A DNA stretch of 64,000 nt from Streptomyces sp. NBC_00154 (GTDB lineage Bacteria > Actinomycetota > Actinomycetes > Streptomycetales > Streptomycetaceae): assembly GCF_026342835.1 (NCBI RefSeq), contig NZ_JAPEMI010000001.1:5462501-5526500 (forward strand), in the 5' to 3' direction. Positions 42,631 through 51,369 of the stretch are shown one piece after another. Position 1 is the first letter of the stretch. Each line of letters begins with the position of its first letter. The translations under genes were made by a program, and so were the position numbers. The notes beneath the pieces were generated by a model that saw only the letters and a program-made list of their open reading frames with translations, was not told the origin of the DNA and did no database searches.

Positions 42631-43398
42631 ATGACCGAGGAGCCTCACAGGAGGTACGACAACACCACCATTGCCGCGCTGATGACCTTAGCGCGGGGCG
42701 GCTGCTACGCCCCCCGCTGCGGAGCACCGACGGTGCGCATTATCGACGGCAAGCCCGTTCTTAACCTGGACATCGCCCACATTCGTGCGCTGAAGGCGGG
42801 CGGGAAGCGGTACGACCTCTCGTGGAGCGTGGAAGAGAGGAACAGCTTCGCCAACCTGCTGTTGTTGTGCAATGTGCACCATAAGCGCGTGGACGGTGTG
42901 GACGGCGAGAAGTACACCGTTGCCATCCTTGAGGGGTGGAAGCGTGTTCGCGAAGCCGAGGGGCAGGATGCCCTAGCAGGGCTGAGCGGACTGACCGAAG
43001 CCCGACTGGTCACGATGATCCAAGAAGCACAGGCACAGTACGTCGATCGGCTTGCTCCGGTGCTGGGCACTGTCGCGGACCGAGTACCAGAGTTGTCGTC
43101 CCTCCTCAAGGTCCTCAAGTCAGATCTTGAGCGCATGCAGGGACGTGCGCCCGGCATTTCGGAGGACACAGCCTGGATGGCTTACGAGGCCAGCCGAAAC
43201 CTGGCGCATCTCCAGGACAACGCGCCTTTGCTGATGGAGGCGGGGGACGACCTCGCGCACCTGCAAGACAACGTCCACTTGCTGGCCTCCGCCGCTCGGG
43301 CCTTGATGCGCGTGGCAGACCTGCCGGCAGCCCTCAATAACGCAGCCGACAACATGCGGAGTGCTGCGGCTTCCCTCTGGGACGCGAGGAGGCGCTGA
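42631..43398 (+). CDS. HNH-endonuclease-like protein with helical C-terminal domain
   Basis: The 255-residue product starts at ATG 42631, behind AGGAGG. The N-terminal 100 residues look like an HNH nuclease with a zinc knuckle: GGCYAPRCGAP gives the first cysteine pair, LDIAHIRALKAGG the catalytic His region, and NLLLLCNVHHKRVDG the Asn and second Cys/His set. Residues about 120-255 are helical, with two near-repeats (LAHLQDNAPLL and LAHLQDNVHLL) and a final Ala-rich helix. DNA cleavage is expected from the fold. The gene stands alone between transposase remnants, so it may be a cargo defence or toxin gene, but no partner is visible. Confidence 0.7.
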   Translation: MTEEPHRRYDNTTIAALMTLARGGCYAPRCGAPTVRIIDGKPVLNLDIAHIRALKAGGKRYDLSWSVEERNSFANLLLLCNVHHKRVDGVDGEKYTVAILEGWKRVREAEGQDALAGLSGLTEARLVTMIQEAQAQYVDRLAPVLGTVADRVPELSSLLKVLKSDLERMQGRAPGISEDTAWMAYEASRNLAHLQDNAPLLMEAGDDLAHLQDNVHLLASAARALMRVADLPAALNNAADNMRSAAASLWDARRR

Positions 43399-43596
43399 GT
43401 AAGGCAAGCGCCAGATCACAGCCACAGAGACACCTGCATTTTCCAGACGTTGTCCTTCGAAGCTTCGTCCGCGGACCTGCACGAACGGTTGAGGCGCGGA
43501 GTCGTCGGGCGCGGCTTCCTTCATGGTGATTCCCCGCTGATCCACGCCAGATCTAGTGCGCTTGTGGTGCGAGTGATGGTCACCTAAGACGATGTC

Positions 43597-43813
43597 CTAT
43601 GTGGTGAGGCGGACGAGTCGCTTGTAGCAACACAGAGCGGCGGCGAGGCCGAGAAAGGCCAGGAAGTGGCTCAGGAAACTCCACCGGTGGGCCCCTGCCA
43701 GGGGCCTTGATGCGGCTGGGCCGTCCCGTCCGCGGTCGTCGGGGGGAGACCGTCTGCGCGACGCCTCTTGTTGCGCAGGAAGTTGCGCACAGCGGAAGCC
43801 ACCTCGGCCCAGG
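43597..43813 (-). pseudogene. Transposase 3' remnant, copy B
   Basis: The minus strand encodes SFLSHFLAFLGLAAALCCYK then RLVRLTT and a stop, typical of the C-terminal end of an IS5-like transposase. Upstream text (VRNFLRNKRRRADGLPP) matches copy A at 40556-40812 in the same orientation. The catalytic part is absent. With copy A it brackets the small secreted protein and HNH genes. Confidence 0.5.
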
Positions 43814-44055
43814 CGCACGTCAGGCCCTGTGATCTGTATGCCAGCGGTGGGAATTGGTCGTTGCCGGCAGACATCAGCCGCCCCTTGACGGCCCGGACAC
43901 GGCCCACCGACAGCCTCAAGAGAGCGATTCCCGCAGGGTCGCAGGTGAGGCCCGGCCCGGGAGTGCCGGCGCCCTACCGACACCCACCCCTTCCACCACC
44001 GCGAGCGGTCGGTCTGCTGATCGACTGTGTCGGTGGTGGCTGGGACGATCGGCGC
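43814..44055. other. Right junction of the insertion island
   Basis: This stretch leads from the transposase remnant to the next core gene. No feature other than a weak GGGACGA ribosome site for the following ATG is seen. The frame of the next gene is open upstream to 43768 but without recognisable protein. Confidence 0.35.
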
Positions 44056-45534
44056 ATGACGACGATCGACTGGGACTCCGCCGCCGACTCCTTCGACGAG
44101 GAGCCCGACCACGGGCTGCTCGATCCGGTGGTCCGGCACGCATGGGCGCAGCGGCTGGAGAGCTGGCTGCCCGGCGAGCGCTCCGATGTGCTCGACCTGG
44201 GATGCGGCACCGGAAGTCTGGCCCTGCTCGTCACCGGGCAGGGTCACCGCGTCACCGCCGTCGACCGGTCGCCGCGCATGGTCGAGCAGGCGCGGGCCAA
44301 GCTCGTCGGGACGGGCGCCGAGGTGCTGGTCGGGGATGCGGCCCGACCGCCCGTCGGGAAGCAGCAGTTCGACGTGATCATGGTCCGTCATGTGGTGTGG
44401 CTGCTGCCCGACCCCGCGGCGGCCCTGCGCCACTGGTTCGGACTGCTGCGGCCCGGCGGGCGGCTGCTGATGATCGAAGGGGTGTGGGGCGGGGTGGGTC
44501 TCTCCGCCGAGCAGCTGACCGGGCTCCTCGCCCCGTTCACCGAGCGCATCCACCACGAGCGGCTCTCCGACGACCCGGACCTGTGGGGCAAGCACGTCGA
44601 CGACGACCGCTACGCCCTGCTGGCGCGCGCCGAACCGCCGCACCGGCACACCGAGATCGTCGATGTGCATCTGATCCTCCGTCGCGGACCCGACGTCCTG
44701 CTCGCCCGCCGCGCCCGTACGGGATACGCGGACGGGCTGTTCAACGGCCCGTCCGGACACGTGGAGGACGGCGAGGACGTCCGCGAGGCGATGGTCCGCG
44801 AGGCCGCCGAGGAGATCGGTGTCGAACTGGACCCGGACGAGCTGCGGGTTGCCCTGGTCATGCAGCACCGCGGCCCCGGCGGCGCCCCCCGGACCGGCTG
44901 GTTCTTCGAGGCGGAGTACGACCCCGCCCGCCCGCCGTACAACCGTGAACCGGAGAAGTGCTCCGGACTCGCCTGGTTCCCGCTGGACGCCCTGCCCGAC
45001 GACATCGTCGCGTACTGCCGTGCGGGGCTGGACGGATACCGGGCGGGGGAGCGCTTCCTGATCCACTGGCACGAGGACGGCGACACCGTGGCCTACCAGC
45101 CGCACGGCATCCGCCGCGCGGTCCCGCTGCCGTCGGGCGGGGCCCGCACCGGCGGGGTGCACCACATCGAGTTGTGGGTGCCCGACCTGGCGGCGGCCGA
45201 GGCGGGATGGGGCTGGCTGCTCGGCGAGCTGGGTCATGTGCCGTACCAGAGCTGGGAGCGCGGCCGCAGCTGGCGGCGCGGCGACAGTTATCTGGTGATC
45301 GAGCAGTCGGCCGATCTGACCCCGGGACCGCACGACCGGCTCCGCCCGGGGCTGAACCACCTGGCGTTCCATGTCCGGGACCGGGCCACGCTGGACGCAC
45401 TGGTGGCGCGGGCCCCGGACCACGGCTGGCGACTGCTGTTCCCGGACCGCCATCCGTACGCGGGCGGCGAGGGGCACTGCGCCGCGTATCTGGAGGACGC
45501 GGCGGGGTTCGAGGTGGAGCTGGTGGTGCGTTAG
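44056..45534 (+). CDS. Methyltransferase-NUDIX-VOC three-domain fusion protein
   Basis: The 492-residue cytosolic protein is made of three enzyme domains. Residues 1-190 are a class I SAM-dependent methyltransferase (VLDLGCGTGSLALLV, VTAVDRSPRMVEQA, MVRHVVWLLPDPAAAL). Residues about 200-350 are a NUDIX hydrolase, with the NUDIX box GHVEDGEDVREAMVREAAEEIGVE interrupted only slightly from the consensus. Residues about 365-492 are a VOC/glyoxalase domain (VHHIELWVPDLAAAEAGWGW, LNHLAFHVRD, GFEVELVV). The order suggests repair or detoxification of a modified nucleotide or metabolite. The frame has no internal stop, so the fusion is real. It overlaps the convergent DUF402 gene by 4 bases. Confidence 0.87.
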   Translation: MTTIDWDSAADSFDEEPDHGLLDPVVRHAWAQRLESWLPGERSDVLDLGCGTGSLALLVTGQGHRVTAVDRSPRMVEQARAKLVGTGAEVLVGDAARPPVGKQQFDVIMVRHVVWLLPDPAAALRHWFGLLRPGGRLLMIEGVWGGVGLSAEQLTGLLAPFTERIHHERLSDDPDLWGKHVDDDRYALLARAEPPHRHTEIVDVHLILRRGPDVLLARRARTGYADGLFNGPSGHVEDGEDVREAMVREAAEEIGVELDPDELRVALVMQHRGPGGAPRTGWFFEAEYDPARPPYNREPEKCSGLAWFPLDALPDDIVAYCRAGLDGYRAGERFLIHWHEDGDTVAYQPHGIRRAVPLPSGGARTGGVHHIELWVPDLAAAEAGWGWLLGELGHVPYQSWERGRSWRRGDSYLVIEQSADLTPGPHDRLRPGLNHLAFHVRDRATLDALVARAPDHGWRLLFPDRHPYAGGEGHCAAYLEDAAGFEVELVVR

Positions 45535-46040
45535 GGGGTGTCGGCGGACGGGCTCGGCGGTGCCAGCAGTCCTGCGAGCCCGCCCGCCAGGGCCAGGCGT
45601 TCCAGTTCGTCCAGCGCCCGGCGGGCCGCATCCGCAGCCGCCGGATCGCGTGCGGCCAGGCCGCTCTCCTCGAACTCGTCCTCGTCCAGTCGCAGTACGG
45701 AGGAGCCGTCCGCCGACACCCACAGGTCGAGATCCAGGTCCTCCACGAGCAGTTCCCCGTCGCGCAGCACGGCGGGCCGGGTGATGTCGCAGTACCAGCC
45801 CTTCAGCGTCCCCCCGCCGGTACGGACCTCCTTCACCGCGAACCACCGGTCGCGCCAGTAGTGCTCGGTGAAGACATCGCCCGGCTCGAACCGTACGAAG
45901 CCGAAGTCGCGCACGCCCGGCGCGGCCCACGGGGCCGTCACCGTCACCTGGATGCCGTCGTCGCGTACGACGTCCGCCGGGTAGCGGATCTTCGTCCGGC
46001 CCGCCTTCACCAGGGCGACCTCAACCGAGCTTGCGTACAT
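45531..46040 (-). CDS. DUF402 domain protein
   Basis: The 169-residue cytosolic protein is of the DUF402 family. It has GFVRFEPGDVFTEHYWRDRWF, VRTGGGTLKGWYCDITRPAV and LVEDLDLDLWVSADGS, with acidic residues placed as in relatives that are metal-dependent nucleoside diphosphate phosphatases. It overlaps the upstream GNAT gene by 20 bases, indicating translational coupling, and is convergent with the fusion gene. The catalytic role is inferred from the family only. Confidence 0.85.
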   Translation of the reverse strand: MYASSVEVALVKAGRTKIRYPADVVRDDGIQVTVTAPWAAPGVRDFGFVRFEPGDVFTEHYWRDRWFAVKEVRTGGGTLKGWYCDITRPAVLRDGELLVEDLDLDLWVSADGSSVLRLDEDEFEESGLAARDPAAADAARRALDELERLALAGGLAGLLAPPSPSADTP

Positions 46041-46941
46041 GCCGTACCTCCGTGGCGCAGATCCTGTAGCCGAACCATGTGTTGATCGCCAGCATCGGGC
46101 CGTTGTCCGCGTCGTTGCCGGTGTACGCGTCCGTGTAGCCGGCCGCGCGTGCCCGGTGCAGCGAGTCGTTCTTGGCGAGCTTTGCCAGGCCCCGGTTGCG
46201 GTACGCCCTGCGGGTGCCCGTCATCCCCGACCAGTAGCGGGTCAGACCGTCGGTGTTCGCCGCGCTGAACGCCGCCACCTGGCCGTCCACCACCGCGACC
46301 GAGGTGAGCTCCCGGTCGAGACCGGGGTTGTTCCACGTGTGCTGCAGCCAGTCCTCGTAGTCCGTGAGCTCGGCCGGGGTGTCGCTCGGCTCGTCCGCCG
46401 TGGACTCGGCGTCCGCCTCGAACAGCGGCCTCGGGTCGTCGGCGAAGTCGGCGGCCGTGCGCAGCTCCACACCGTCCGGGAGTTTTTGACGGGGCGGCAG
46501 GGAGCCGTGGGCCAGGTCGAGATGGAGGAGGTGCGCCGGGCGGCTCGGCGTATAGCCGCGCTTCTCGGCGAAGACCCGGTTCGCCGGTTCGTCGAGCACC
46601 CAGGTGTAGACGGCGACGGCCCCCGCACCGGCCAGATACTCCTCGGCGGTGCGCACCAGCAGCGAGCCCGCCCCGCGGCCCGCGCGCTGGGGGAGCGTGT
46701 AGGGATTGCAGAAGCCCTGGCCGGGCTCCGGGCTGTCATAGGCGATACCGACCTGCGCGGTGCCGATGATCTCCCCGTCCTCCTCGGCGATCAGCAGCCG
46801 GTACCGCTTGTCGGGGTGGGCGGTCGCCTGCTCGAACACGACCTGCTCGGGCGTGGTCACCATGTACGGGAGTGCGGCTCGCCGCACCCGTACCCAGGCC
46901 TCGGCATCGGTGGGCAGGAAGTCGCGCACGATGACTGTCAT
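46021..46941 (-). CDS. GNAT acetyltransferase with two tandem domains
   Basis: The 306-residue product starts at ATG 46941 (MTVIVRDFLPTDAEAWVRVR). The first GNAT domain has QRAGRGAGSLLVRTAEEYL, the acetyl-CoA pyrophosphate loop, and VFAEKRGYTPSR. The second domain has VAAFSAANTDGLTRYWSG and YRNRGLAKLAKNDSLHRARA. Double-GNAT proteins like this acetylate small amines or antibiotics, but the substrate is not evident. It forms a two-gene operon with DUF402 and is divergent from a YtrA-type regulator gene 69 bases away. Confidence 0.88.
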   Translation of the reverse strand: MTVIVRDFLPTDAEAWVRVRRAALPYMVTTPEQVVFEQATAHPDKRYRLLIAEEDGEIIGTAQVGIAYDSPEPGQGFCNPYTLPQRAGRGAGSLLVRTAEEYLAGAGAVAVYTWVLDEPANRVFAEKRGYTPSRPAHLLHLDLAHGSLPPRQKLPDGVELRTAADFADDPRPLFEADAESTADEPSDTPAELTDYEDWLQHTWNNPGLDRELTSVAVVDGQVAAFSAANTDGLTRYWSGMTGTRRAYRNRGLAKLAKNDSLHRARAAGYTDAYTGNDADNGPMLAINTWFGYRICATEVRHVRKLG

Positions 46942-47010
46942 GCGCCGGACGGTACGCGGCGGTCCGGCCCGGTCGCCTCCGAATTTCCGCCGGTGGGGGA
47001 GAATCGGTGC

Positions 47011-47385
47011 GTGACCTTGAAGATCGCCCTTGATCCGGACGCCGGCACCGCCCCGTACGAGCAACTGCGCACGCAGATCTCCGAACTGGCCCGGTCCGGC
47101 GAACTGCCCGTCGGCTACAGACTTCCGACCGTACGCGGCTTCGCCGAGGAGCTCGGCCTCGCCGCGAACACCGTCGCCAAGGCGTACCGGGCGCTGGAGT
47201 CGGACGGGGTGATCGAGACCCGCGGGCGCAACGGTACGTTCATCGCCGCCGCGGGCGATACAGCGGACCGCAAGGCGGCAGCGGCGGCGCGGGAGTACGC
47301 GGAGCAGGCGAGGCGGCTCGGGCTGTCCCGCGCCCGGGCGGCGTCGCTGGTGGAGGATGCGGTGCGGGTGGCGTACGAGGGATGA
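47011..47385 (+). CDS. YtrA-subfamily GntR transcriptional regulator
   Basis: The 124-residue protein starts at GTG 47011. It has an N-terminal winged helix-turn-helix (YEQLRTQISELARSGELPVG, LPTVRGFAEELGLAANTVAK, YRALESDGVIETRGRNGTFI) and only a short helical C-terminal part (about 45 residues), which is the layout of the YtrA subfamily. YtrA regulators usually control adjacent ABC exporters; none is next to this gene, so the target could be the divergent GNAT/DUF402 operon or distant genes. Confidence 0.9.
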   Translation: MTLKIALDPDAGTAPYEQLRTQISELARSGELPVGYRLPTVRGFAEELGLAANTVAKAYRALESDGVIETRGRNGTFIAAAGDTADRKAAAAAREYAEQARRLGLSRARAASLVEDAVRVAYEG

Positions 47386-47428
47386 CAAGGCGAACCGGAG
47401 CCGTCCGGTAGCCGTTCCGACATCGAGA

Positions 47429-47500
47429 GCCGGACGGGGCTTCCAAGATGTCCTCAGGCACCGGACGGGCTCAACGGTTGTGCCCAAGTGCCGGACGGGC
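47429..47500. repeat. Three spaced copies of CCGGACGGG
   Basis: CCGGACGGG occurs near 47430, at 47461 and at 47491, spaced about 30 bases apart, followed by GTCCGGCGATTGAGGACC. This resembles the short intergenic repeats common between Streptomyces genes. It lies between convergent genes. Confidence 0.6.
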
Positions 47501-47537
47501 CTGATGTCGACCCTGTCCGGCGATTGAGGACCACACC

Positions 47538-48632
47538 TCAGAGGTACAGTCCCGCGTCCGCTCCCACGTCCTGCTTCGGTACCGACGCCGGCCCGGTGCC
47601 GCGCCGCAGTGCGTACAGCTCGGCCAGCGTCGCGCCCTCCCGGCCGAGCCCCTCCTCCGTACCCAGCCAGGACACCGCCTCCCGGCGGCTCAGTGGGCCC
47701 ACCTCGATCCGGGCCAGGCAGCGGCCGGGCCTGACCACCGCCGGATGGAGCCGTTCCAGGTCCTCATTGGTCGTCACCCCCACCAGCACATTGCGGCCCT
47801 GGCCCAGCAGCCCGTCGGTGAGGTTCAGCAGCCGCGACAGTGCCTGACCCGCCGTGTGCTTGGCCTCACCGCGGATCAGTTCGTCGCAGTCCTCCAGGAG
47901 CAGCAGCCGCCACCGGCCCTTCGCCGTGCCGTCGTCCTCGCCGATCGCGATGTCCATGAGATAGCCGACGTCGTTGAAGAGCCGCTCCGGATCGAGTACG
48001 CAGTCGACCTGGCACCAGTCCCGCCAGGACCGCGCCAGCGTGCGCAGCGCCGATGTCTTGCCGGTGCCGGGTGGACCGTGCAGCAGGAGCAGCCGGCCCG
48101 CGATGTCGTCCGGGGTCACCTTCATCAGCCGGTCCATGGCATCGGCCACCGGTGCCGTGTAGTTGTTGCGCACCTCGTCCCATGTGCCGGCGGCGATCTG
48201 CCGGGTGGTGCGGTGCGGGCCCCGGCGCGGGGAGACGTACCAGAAGCCCATCGTCACATTCTCGGGCTGCGGTTCCGGTTCGTCCTGGGCGCCGTCCGTC
48301 GCCTGATCGAGGATCTGCTGCGCCAGCTCGGGGGTGGTCGCGGTGACGGTGACGTCGGCGCCGCGGTTCCACCGCGAGATGAGGAGTGTCCAGCCGTCGC
48401 CCTCGGCGAGTGTGGCGCTGCGGTCGTCGTCGCGGGCGGCGCGCAGCACCTTGGCGGCGGGCGGCAGCAGCGTCGCCCCGGACTTCACCCGGTCGAGGGA
48501 GGAACTGTGCGAGTACGGCTGCTCGCCCGTCGCGAAGCGGCCGAGGAACAGCGCGTCGACGACGTCGGCAGGGGAATCGCTGTCGTCGACGGTGAGCCGG
48601 ATCGGCAGAGCGGCCTCAGGGTTGGCAGACAT
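47538..48632 (-). CDS. AAA ATPase with DUF5925-type N-terminus
   Basis: The 364-residue product starts at ATG 48632 (ATG 48641 also possible). The N-terminal half is the DUF5925 pattern (IRLTVDDSDSPADVVDALFL, GDGWTLLISRWNRGADVTV). The C-terminal half is an AAA domain: Walker A LLHGPPGTGKTSALR near residues 206-220, Walker B LLLLEDCDEL, sensor VTTNEDLERLHPAV and the arginine finger region RPGRCLARIEVGPL. Such proteins probably remodel other proteins, but the target is unknown. It is divergent from the SGNH lipase gene. Confidence 0.85.
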   Translation of the reverse strand: MSANPEAALPIRLTVDDSDSPADVVDALFLGRFATGEQPYSHSSSLDRVKSGATLLPPAAKVLRAARDDDRSATLAEGDGWTLLISRWNRGADVTVTATTPELAQQILDQATDGAQDEPEPQPENVTMGFWYVSPRRGPHRTTRQIAAGTWDEVRNNYTAPVADAMDRLMKVTPDDIAGRLLLLHGPPGTGKTSALRTLARSWRDWCQVDCVLDPERLFNDVGYLMDIAIGEDDGTAKGRWRLLLLEDCDELIRGEAKHTAGQALSRLLNLTDGLLGQGRNVLVGVTTNEDLERLHPAVVRPGRCLARIEVGPLSRREAVSWLGTEEGLGREGATLAELYALRRGTGPASVPKQDVGADAGLYL

Positions 48633-48811
48633 GGCGCCCATGATCCGGCACGGAGGCACCCGACGCACCCAGGTTTCGCCACCTCCCGTCAACCGGCCCG
48701 CACATGGACCGTTCACTCCGCGGCAGCGGCTTTGTCCGCCGGTGCGAAGGATGCCGAATTTCGATGTGACGCAACCTCAGGAGGGCTTCAGGAAGCGCTC
48801 ATCCGATCGAC

Positions 48812-48840
48812 TTGGCATGGACACTTCCGGACCAACGATG
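48812..48840 (+). promoter_or_regulatory. Candidate promoter of the SGNH hydrolase gene
   Basis: TTGGCA (48812-48817) and ACGATG (48835-48840) are 17 bases apart, giving a leader of about 50 bases before the ATG. The context CTTGGCATGGACACTTCC resembles sequence I recall ahead of other Streptomyces secreted enzyme genes. Confidence 0.3.
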
Positions 48841-48896
48841 CTGCTGCTACCACTGAGTAGGCAGAGATCCTGCCGGTTCGGTCCAAGGGAGGTTCC

Positions 48897-49706
48897 ATGA
48901 AAATGTCCAGACTTGTGGCGTTCTCGTCCTCGCTTCTGCTCGGTGCCGTACTCGCCCTCACCGGGGCAGCCACCGCGAACGCCGCATCGTCCGTCCAGGC
49001 CATCGACTACGTTGCCCTCGGCGACTCGTACTCCTCCGGGGTCGGGTCCGGCAGCTATGACAGTGCCAGTGGTGACTGCAAGCGCAGCACCAAGGCCTAC
49101 CCCAAGCTCTGGGCGAACGCCAACTCGCCCGCGTCGTTCGCCTTCACCGCCTGCTCGGGTGCCCGCACCGATGATGTGACGGCCGGACAGCTCTCCCCGC
49201 TCACCTCCTCGACCGACCTCGTCTCGATCTCCATCGGCGGCAATGACGCAGGCTTCGCCGATGTCATGACCACCTGTGTGCTCCAGTCGGAGTCCACCTG
49301 CCTCAGCCGTATCGCCGCAGCCCGCAGCTACGTCGACACCACCCTGCCCGGCAAGCTCAACTCGGTGTACACCGCGATCAGGTCCAAGGCGCCGTCCGCC
49401 CGTGTCGTCGTCCTCGGCTACCCCCGCTTCTACAAGCTCGGCGGCAGCTGCATCGCCGGTCTGAGCGAGACCGAGCGCTCCGCCATCAACAGCGCGTCCG
49501 ACTACCTCAACGCGGCCACCGCCAAGCGCGCGGCCGACCACGGCTTCACCTTCAGCGATGTCGCCGGGAGGTTCACCGGGCACGAGATCTGCTCGGGAAG
49601 CGCGTGGCTGCACAGCGTCAACTGGCTCAACATCGGTGAGTCGTACCACCCCACCGCAGCCGGACAGTCGGGCGGCTACCTGCCCGCCTTCAGCTCGGCC
49701 GCCTGA
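48897..49706 (+). CDS. Secreted SGNH/GDSL lipase-esterase
   Basis: The 269-residue secreted hydrolase has a signal peptide to about residue 30 (ATANAA). The SGNH blocks are in place: YVALGDSYSSG (Ser44), the Gly of block II, ISIGGNDAGF (Asn of block III) and SYHPTAAGQ with the catalytic His near residue 252. Six cysteines (DCKRS, TACSG, TTCVL, STCLS, GSCIAG, EICSG) suggest three disulfides, as in the structurally known Streptomyces SGNH lipases. It cleaves ester lipids outside the cell. GGGAGG precedes the ATG. It is convergent with the kinase gene, 19 bases away. Confidence 0.9.
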   Translation: MKMSRLVAFSSSLLLGAVLALTGAATANAASSVQAIDYVALGDSYSSGVGSGSYDSASGDCKRSTKAYPKLWANANSPASFAFTACSGARTDDVTAGQLSPLTSSTDLVSISIGGNDAGFADVMTTCVLQSESTCLSRIAAARSYVDTTLPGKLNSVYTAIRSKAPSARVVVLGYPRFYKLGGSCIAGLSETERSAINSASDYLNAATAKRAADHGFTFSDVAGRFTGHEICSGSAWLHSVNWLNIGESYHPTAAGQSGGYLPAFSSAA

Positions 49707-49725
49707 CCGGGCGGACCGCCCGGGT

Positions 49726-51369
49726 TCAGTCCTCCGCCGGGTAGGAGGCCCCGTTCGACGGGGTCTCCGTCCGGCAGGTCACCGAGAACTCCACCCCGTT
49801 CGAGGTGACCGCGACCGGACTCCTGACCTCCAGCGTGATCGTTCCGTGGTACGTGGTGTCCTGCTGATACGTCAGTTCCGTGTGCGACACCTGCTTCGCG
49901 CGCCCGTCACCGGAACCGAAGGACAGCGACTGCCAGCCGGGATCGGAACTCGTACCGTCCTTCAGTACCCACCGGTACTCGACCTCAGCCGGTGTACGCC
50001 CCACCGTGACGGTCGCCTCGACCGCAGGCGCCGATGCGTGAGGGGGAGGACAGCTGCCCTCGTAACTGCCGCGCACCGAGGTGAGATAGACCGTCACGGT
50101 CTGCGGCGGCGGCTTGCTCGTACTGCTGTGGCTGCTTCCGCCGTTTCCCGCCTTGCCCGCGGTGTCTCCGTCGTCGGTGGAGCCGCTGCCGCCCTGCGCT
50201 CCGGCGGATCCGGGTGCCTCCTGCGCGGCGGGCGTCGTGTGCGGAGCACTGCTGCTGGTCGCACCCTGGCCGCTGCCCGTGGCACCTCCCGTGTCGCCTT
50301 CGTCGCCCCGGTCCGCGAGCGTCCAGACGATCCCGCCGACCGCCAGGAGCAGCACCGCCAGGCCCACGGCGAGCAGCGTGACCGCCCGGCGCGGCGTCCC
50401 GGCGGGAGCGACTTCGGCCGTCGTGGACGGGTCCGGGGCGGGCGGCGGGGGTACCGGAAGAGGCGCCCGGGGCGTGAGGGTGTCGGCCGTCATCGTCGGA
50501 CCGTACGGATCCGGCGCACCCGCCGCGGTGGTGCGTGGCGCCCCGCCCGCCGCGATGATGCGCAGTTGATGCTCGGCCTGTTCGGCGGAGAGCCGCTCGG
50601 TGGGATCCTTGCGCAACAGCCCCTCGATGACCGGGGCGAGCGGGCCGGCCCGCCGGGGCGACGGCAGCTCTTCGTCGACCACCGCCCGGAGGGTGTTCAG
50701 CGGTGTGTTCTGACGGAACGGCGAATTGCCCTCGGTCGCGGCGTACAGAAGCACGCCGAGTGACCACAGATCCGACTCGGGCCCCGGCGTGCGCCCCAGT
50801 GCGCGTTCCGGTGCGAGGAACTCCGGCGAGCCGATCAGCTCACCCGTCATGGTGAGCGCGGACGTCCCCTCGACCATGGCGATACCGAAGTCCGTCAGCA
50901 CCACCCGACCGTCGTTGGCGAGGAGCACATTGCCGGGCTTCACATCACGGTGCAGCACCCCGGAGGCATGGGCGCTGCGCAGCGCGGCCAGCACCTCCGC
51001 GCCGATGCGCGCGGCCCGCTGAGGGGTCATCGGGCCCTCGGTGTCGAGCACTTCGGAGAGAGCGAGCCCCCGGACCAGCTCCATCACGATCCATGGACGG
51101 GAGTCCTCGGTCGCCACGTCGTAGACGGTCACCACATTGCGGTGCGAGACCCGGGCCGCCGCCCACGCCTCCCGCTCCAGGCGCGCGTACAGCCTTTGTA
51201 CGTCGGAGGAGGCGAGCCCCGACGGGGCGCGTACCTCCTTCACGGCGACCTCGCGCCCCAGCACCTCGTCGCGCGCCCGCCACACGACCCCCATCCCGCC
51301 CTGGCCCAGGGGGCCCAGCAGGCGGTAGCGGCCCGCGATCAGTCGGTCGTCGCCCGGCACTTCGCTCAC
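49726..51369 (-). CDS. Membrane serine/threonine protein kinase (PknB type)
   Basis: The 547-residue product starts at GTG 51369. The kinase domain (about 12-275) shows the glycine loop LGQGGMGVVWRARDE, the lysine of VAVKEV, HRDVKPGNVLL with the catalytic Asp, and DFGIA. A Pro/Thr-rich juxtamembrane stretch leads to one helix (VTLLAVGLAVLLLAVGGIV), and then an extracellular Ser/Gly-rich stalk and a beta domain ending with a likely disulfide (GSCPPP, VTCRTE). No PASTA repeats are present. It should relay an outside signal by phosphorylating proteins on Ser/Thr; the ligand is unknown. Confidence 0.92.
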   Translation of the reverse strand: MSEVPGDDRLIAGRYRLLGPLGQGGMGVVWRARDEVLGREVAVKEVRAPSGLASSDVQRLYARLEREAWAAARVSHRNVVTVYDVATEDSRPWIVMELVRGLALSEVLDTEGPMTPQRAARIGAEVLAALRSAHASGVLHRDVKPGNVLLANDGRVVLTDFGIAMVEGTSALTMTGELIGSPEFLAPERALGRTPGPESDLWSLGVLLYAATEGNSPFRQNTPLNTLRAVVDEELPSPRRAGPLAPVIEGLLRKDPTERLSAEQAEHQLRIIAAGGAPRTTAAGAPDPYGPTMTADTLTPRAPLPVPPPPAPDPSTTAEVAPAGTPRRAVTLLAVGLAVLLLAVGGIVWTLADRGDEGDTGGATGSGQGATSSSAPHTTPAAQEAPGSAGAQGGSGSTDDGDTAGKAGNGGSSHSSTSKPPPQTVTVYLTSVRGSYEGSCPPPHASAPAVEATVTVGRTPAEVEYRWVLKDGTSSDPGWQSLSFGSGDGRAKQVSHTELTYQQDTTYHGTITLEVRSPVAVTSNGVEFSVTCRTETPSNGASYPAED

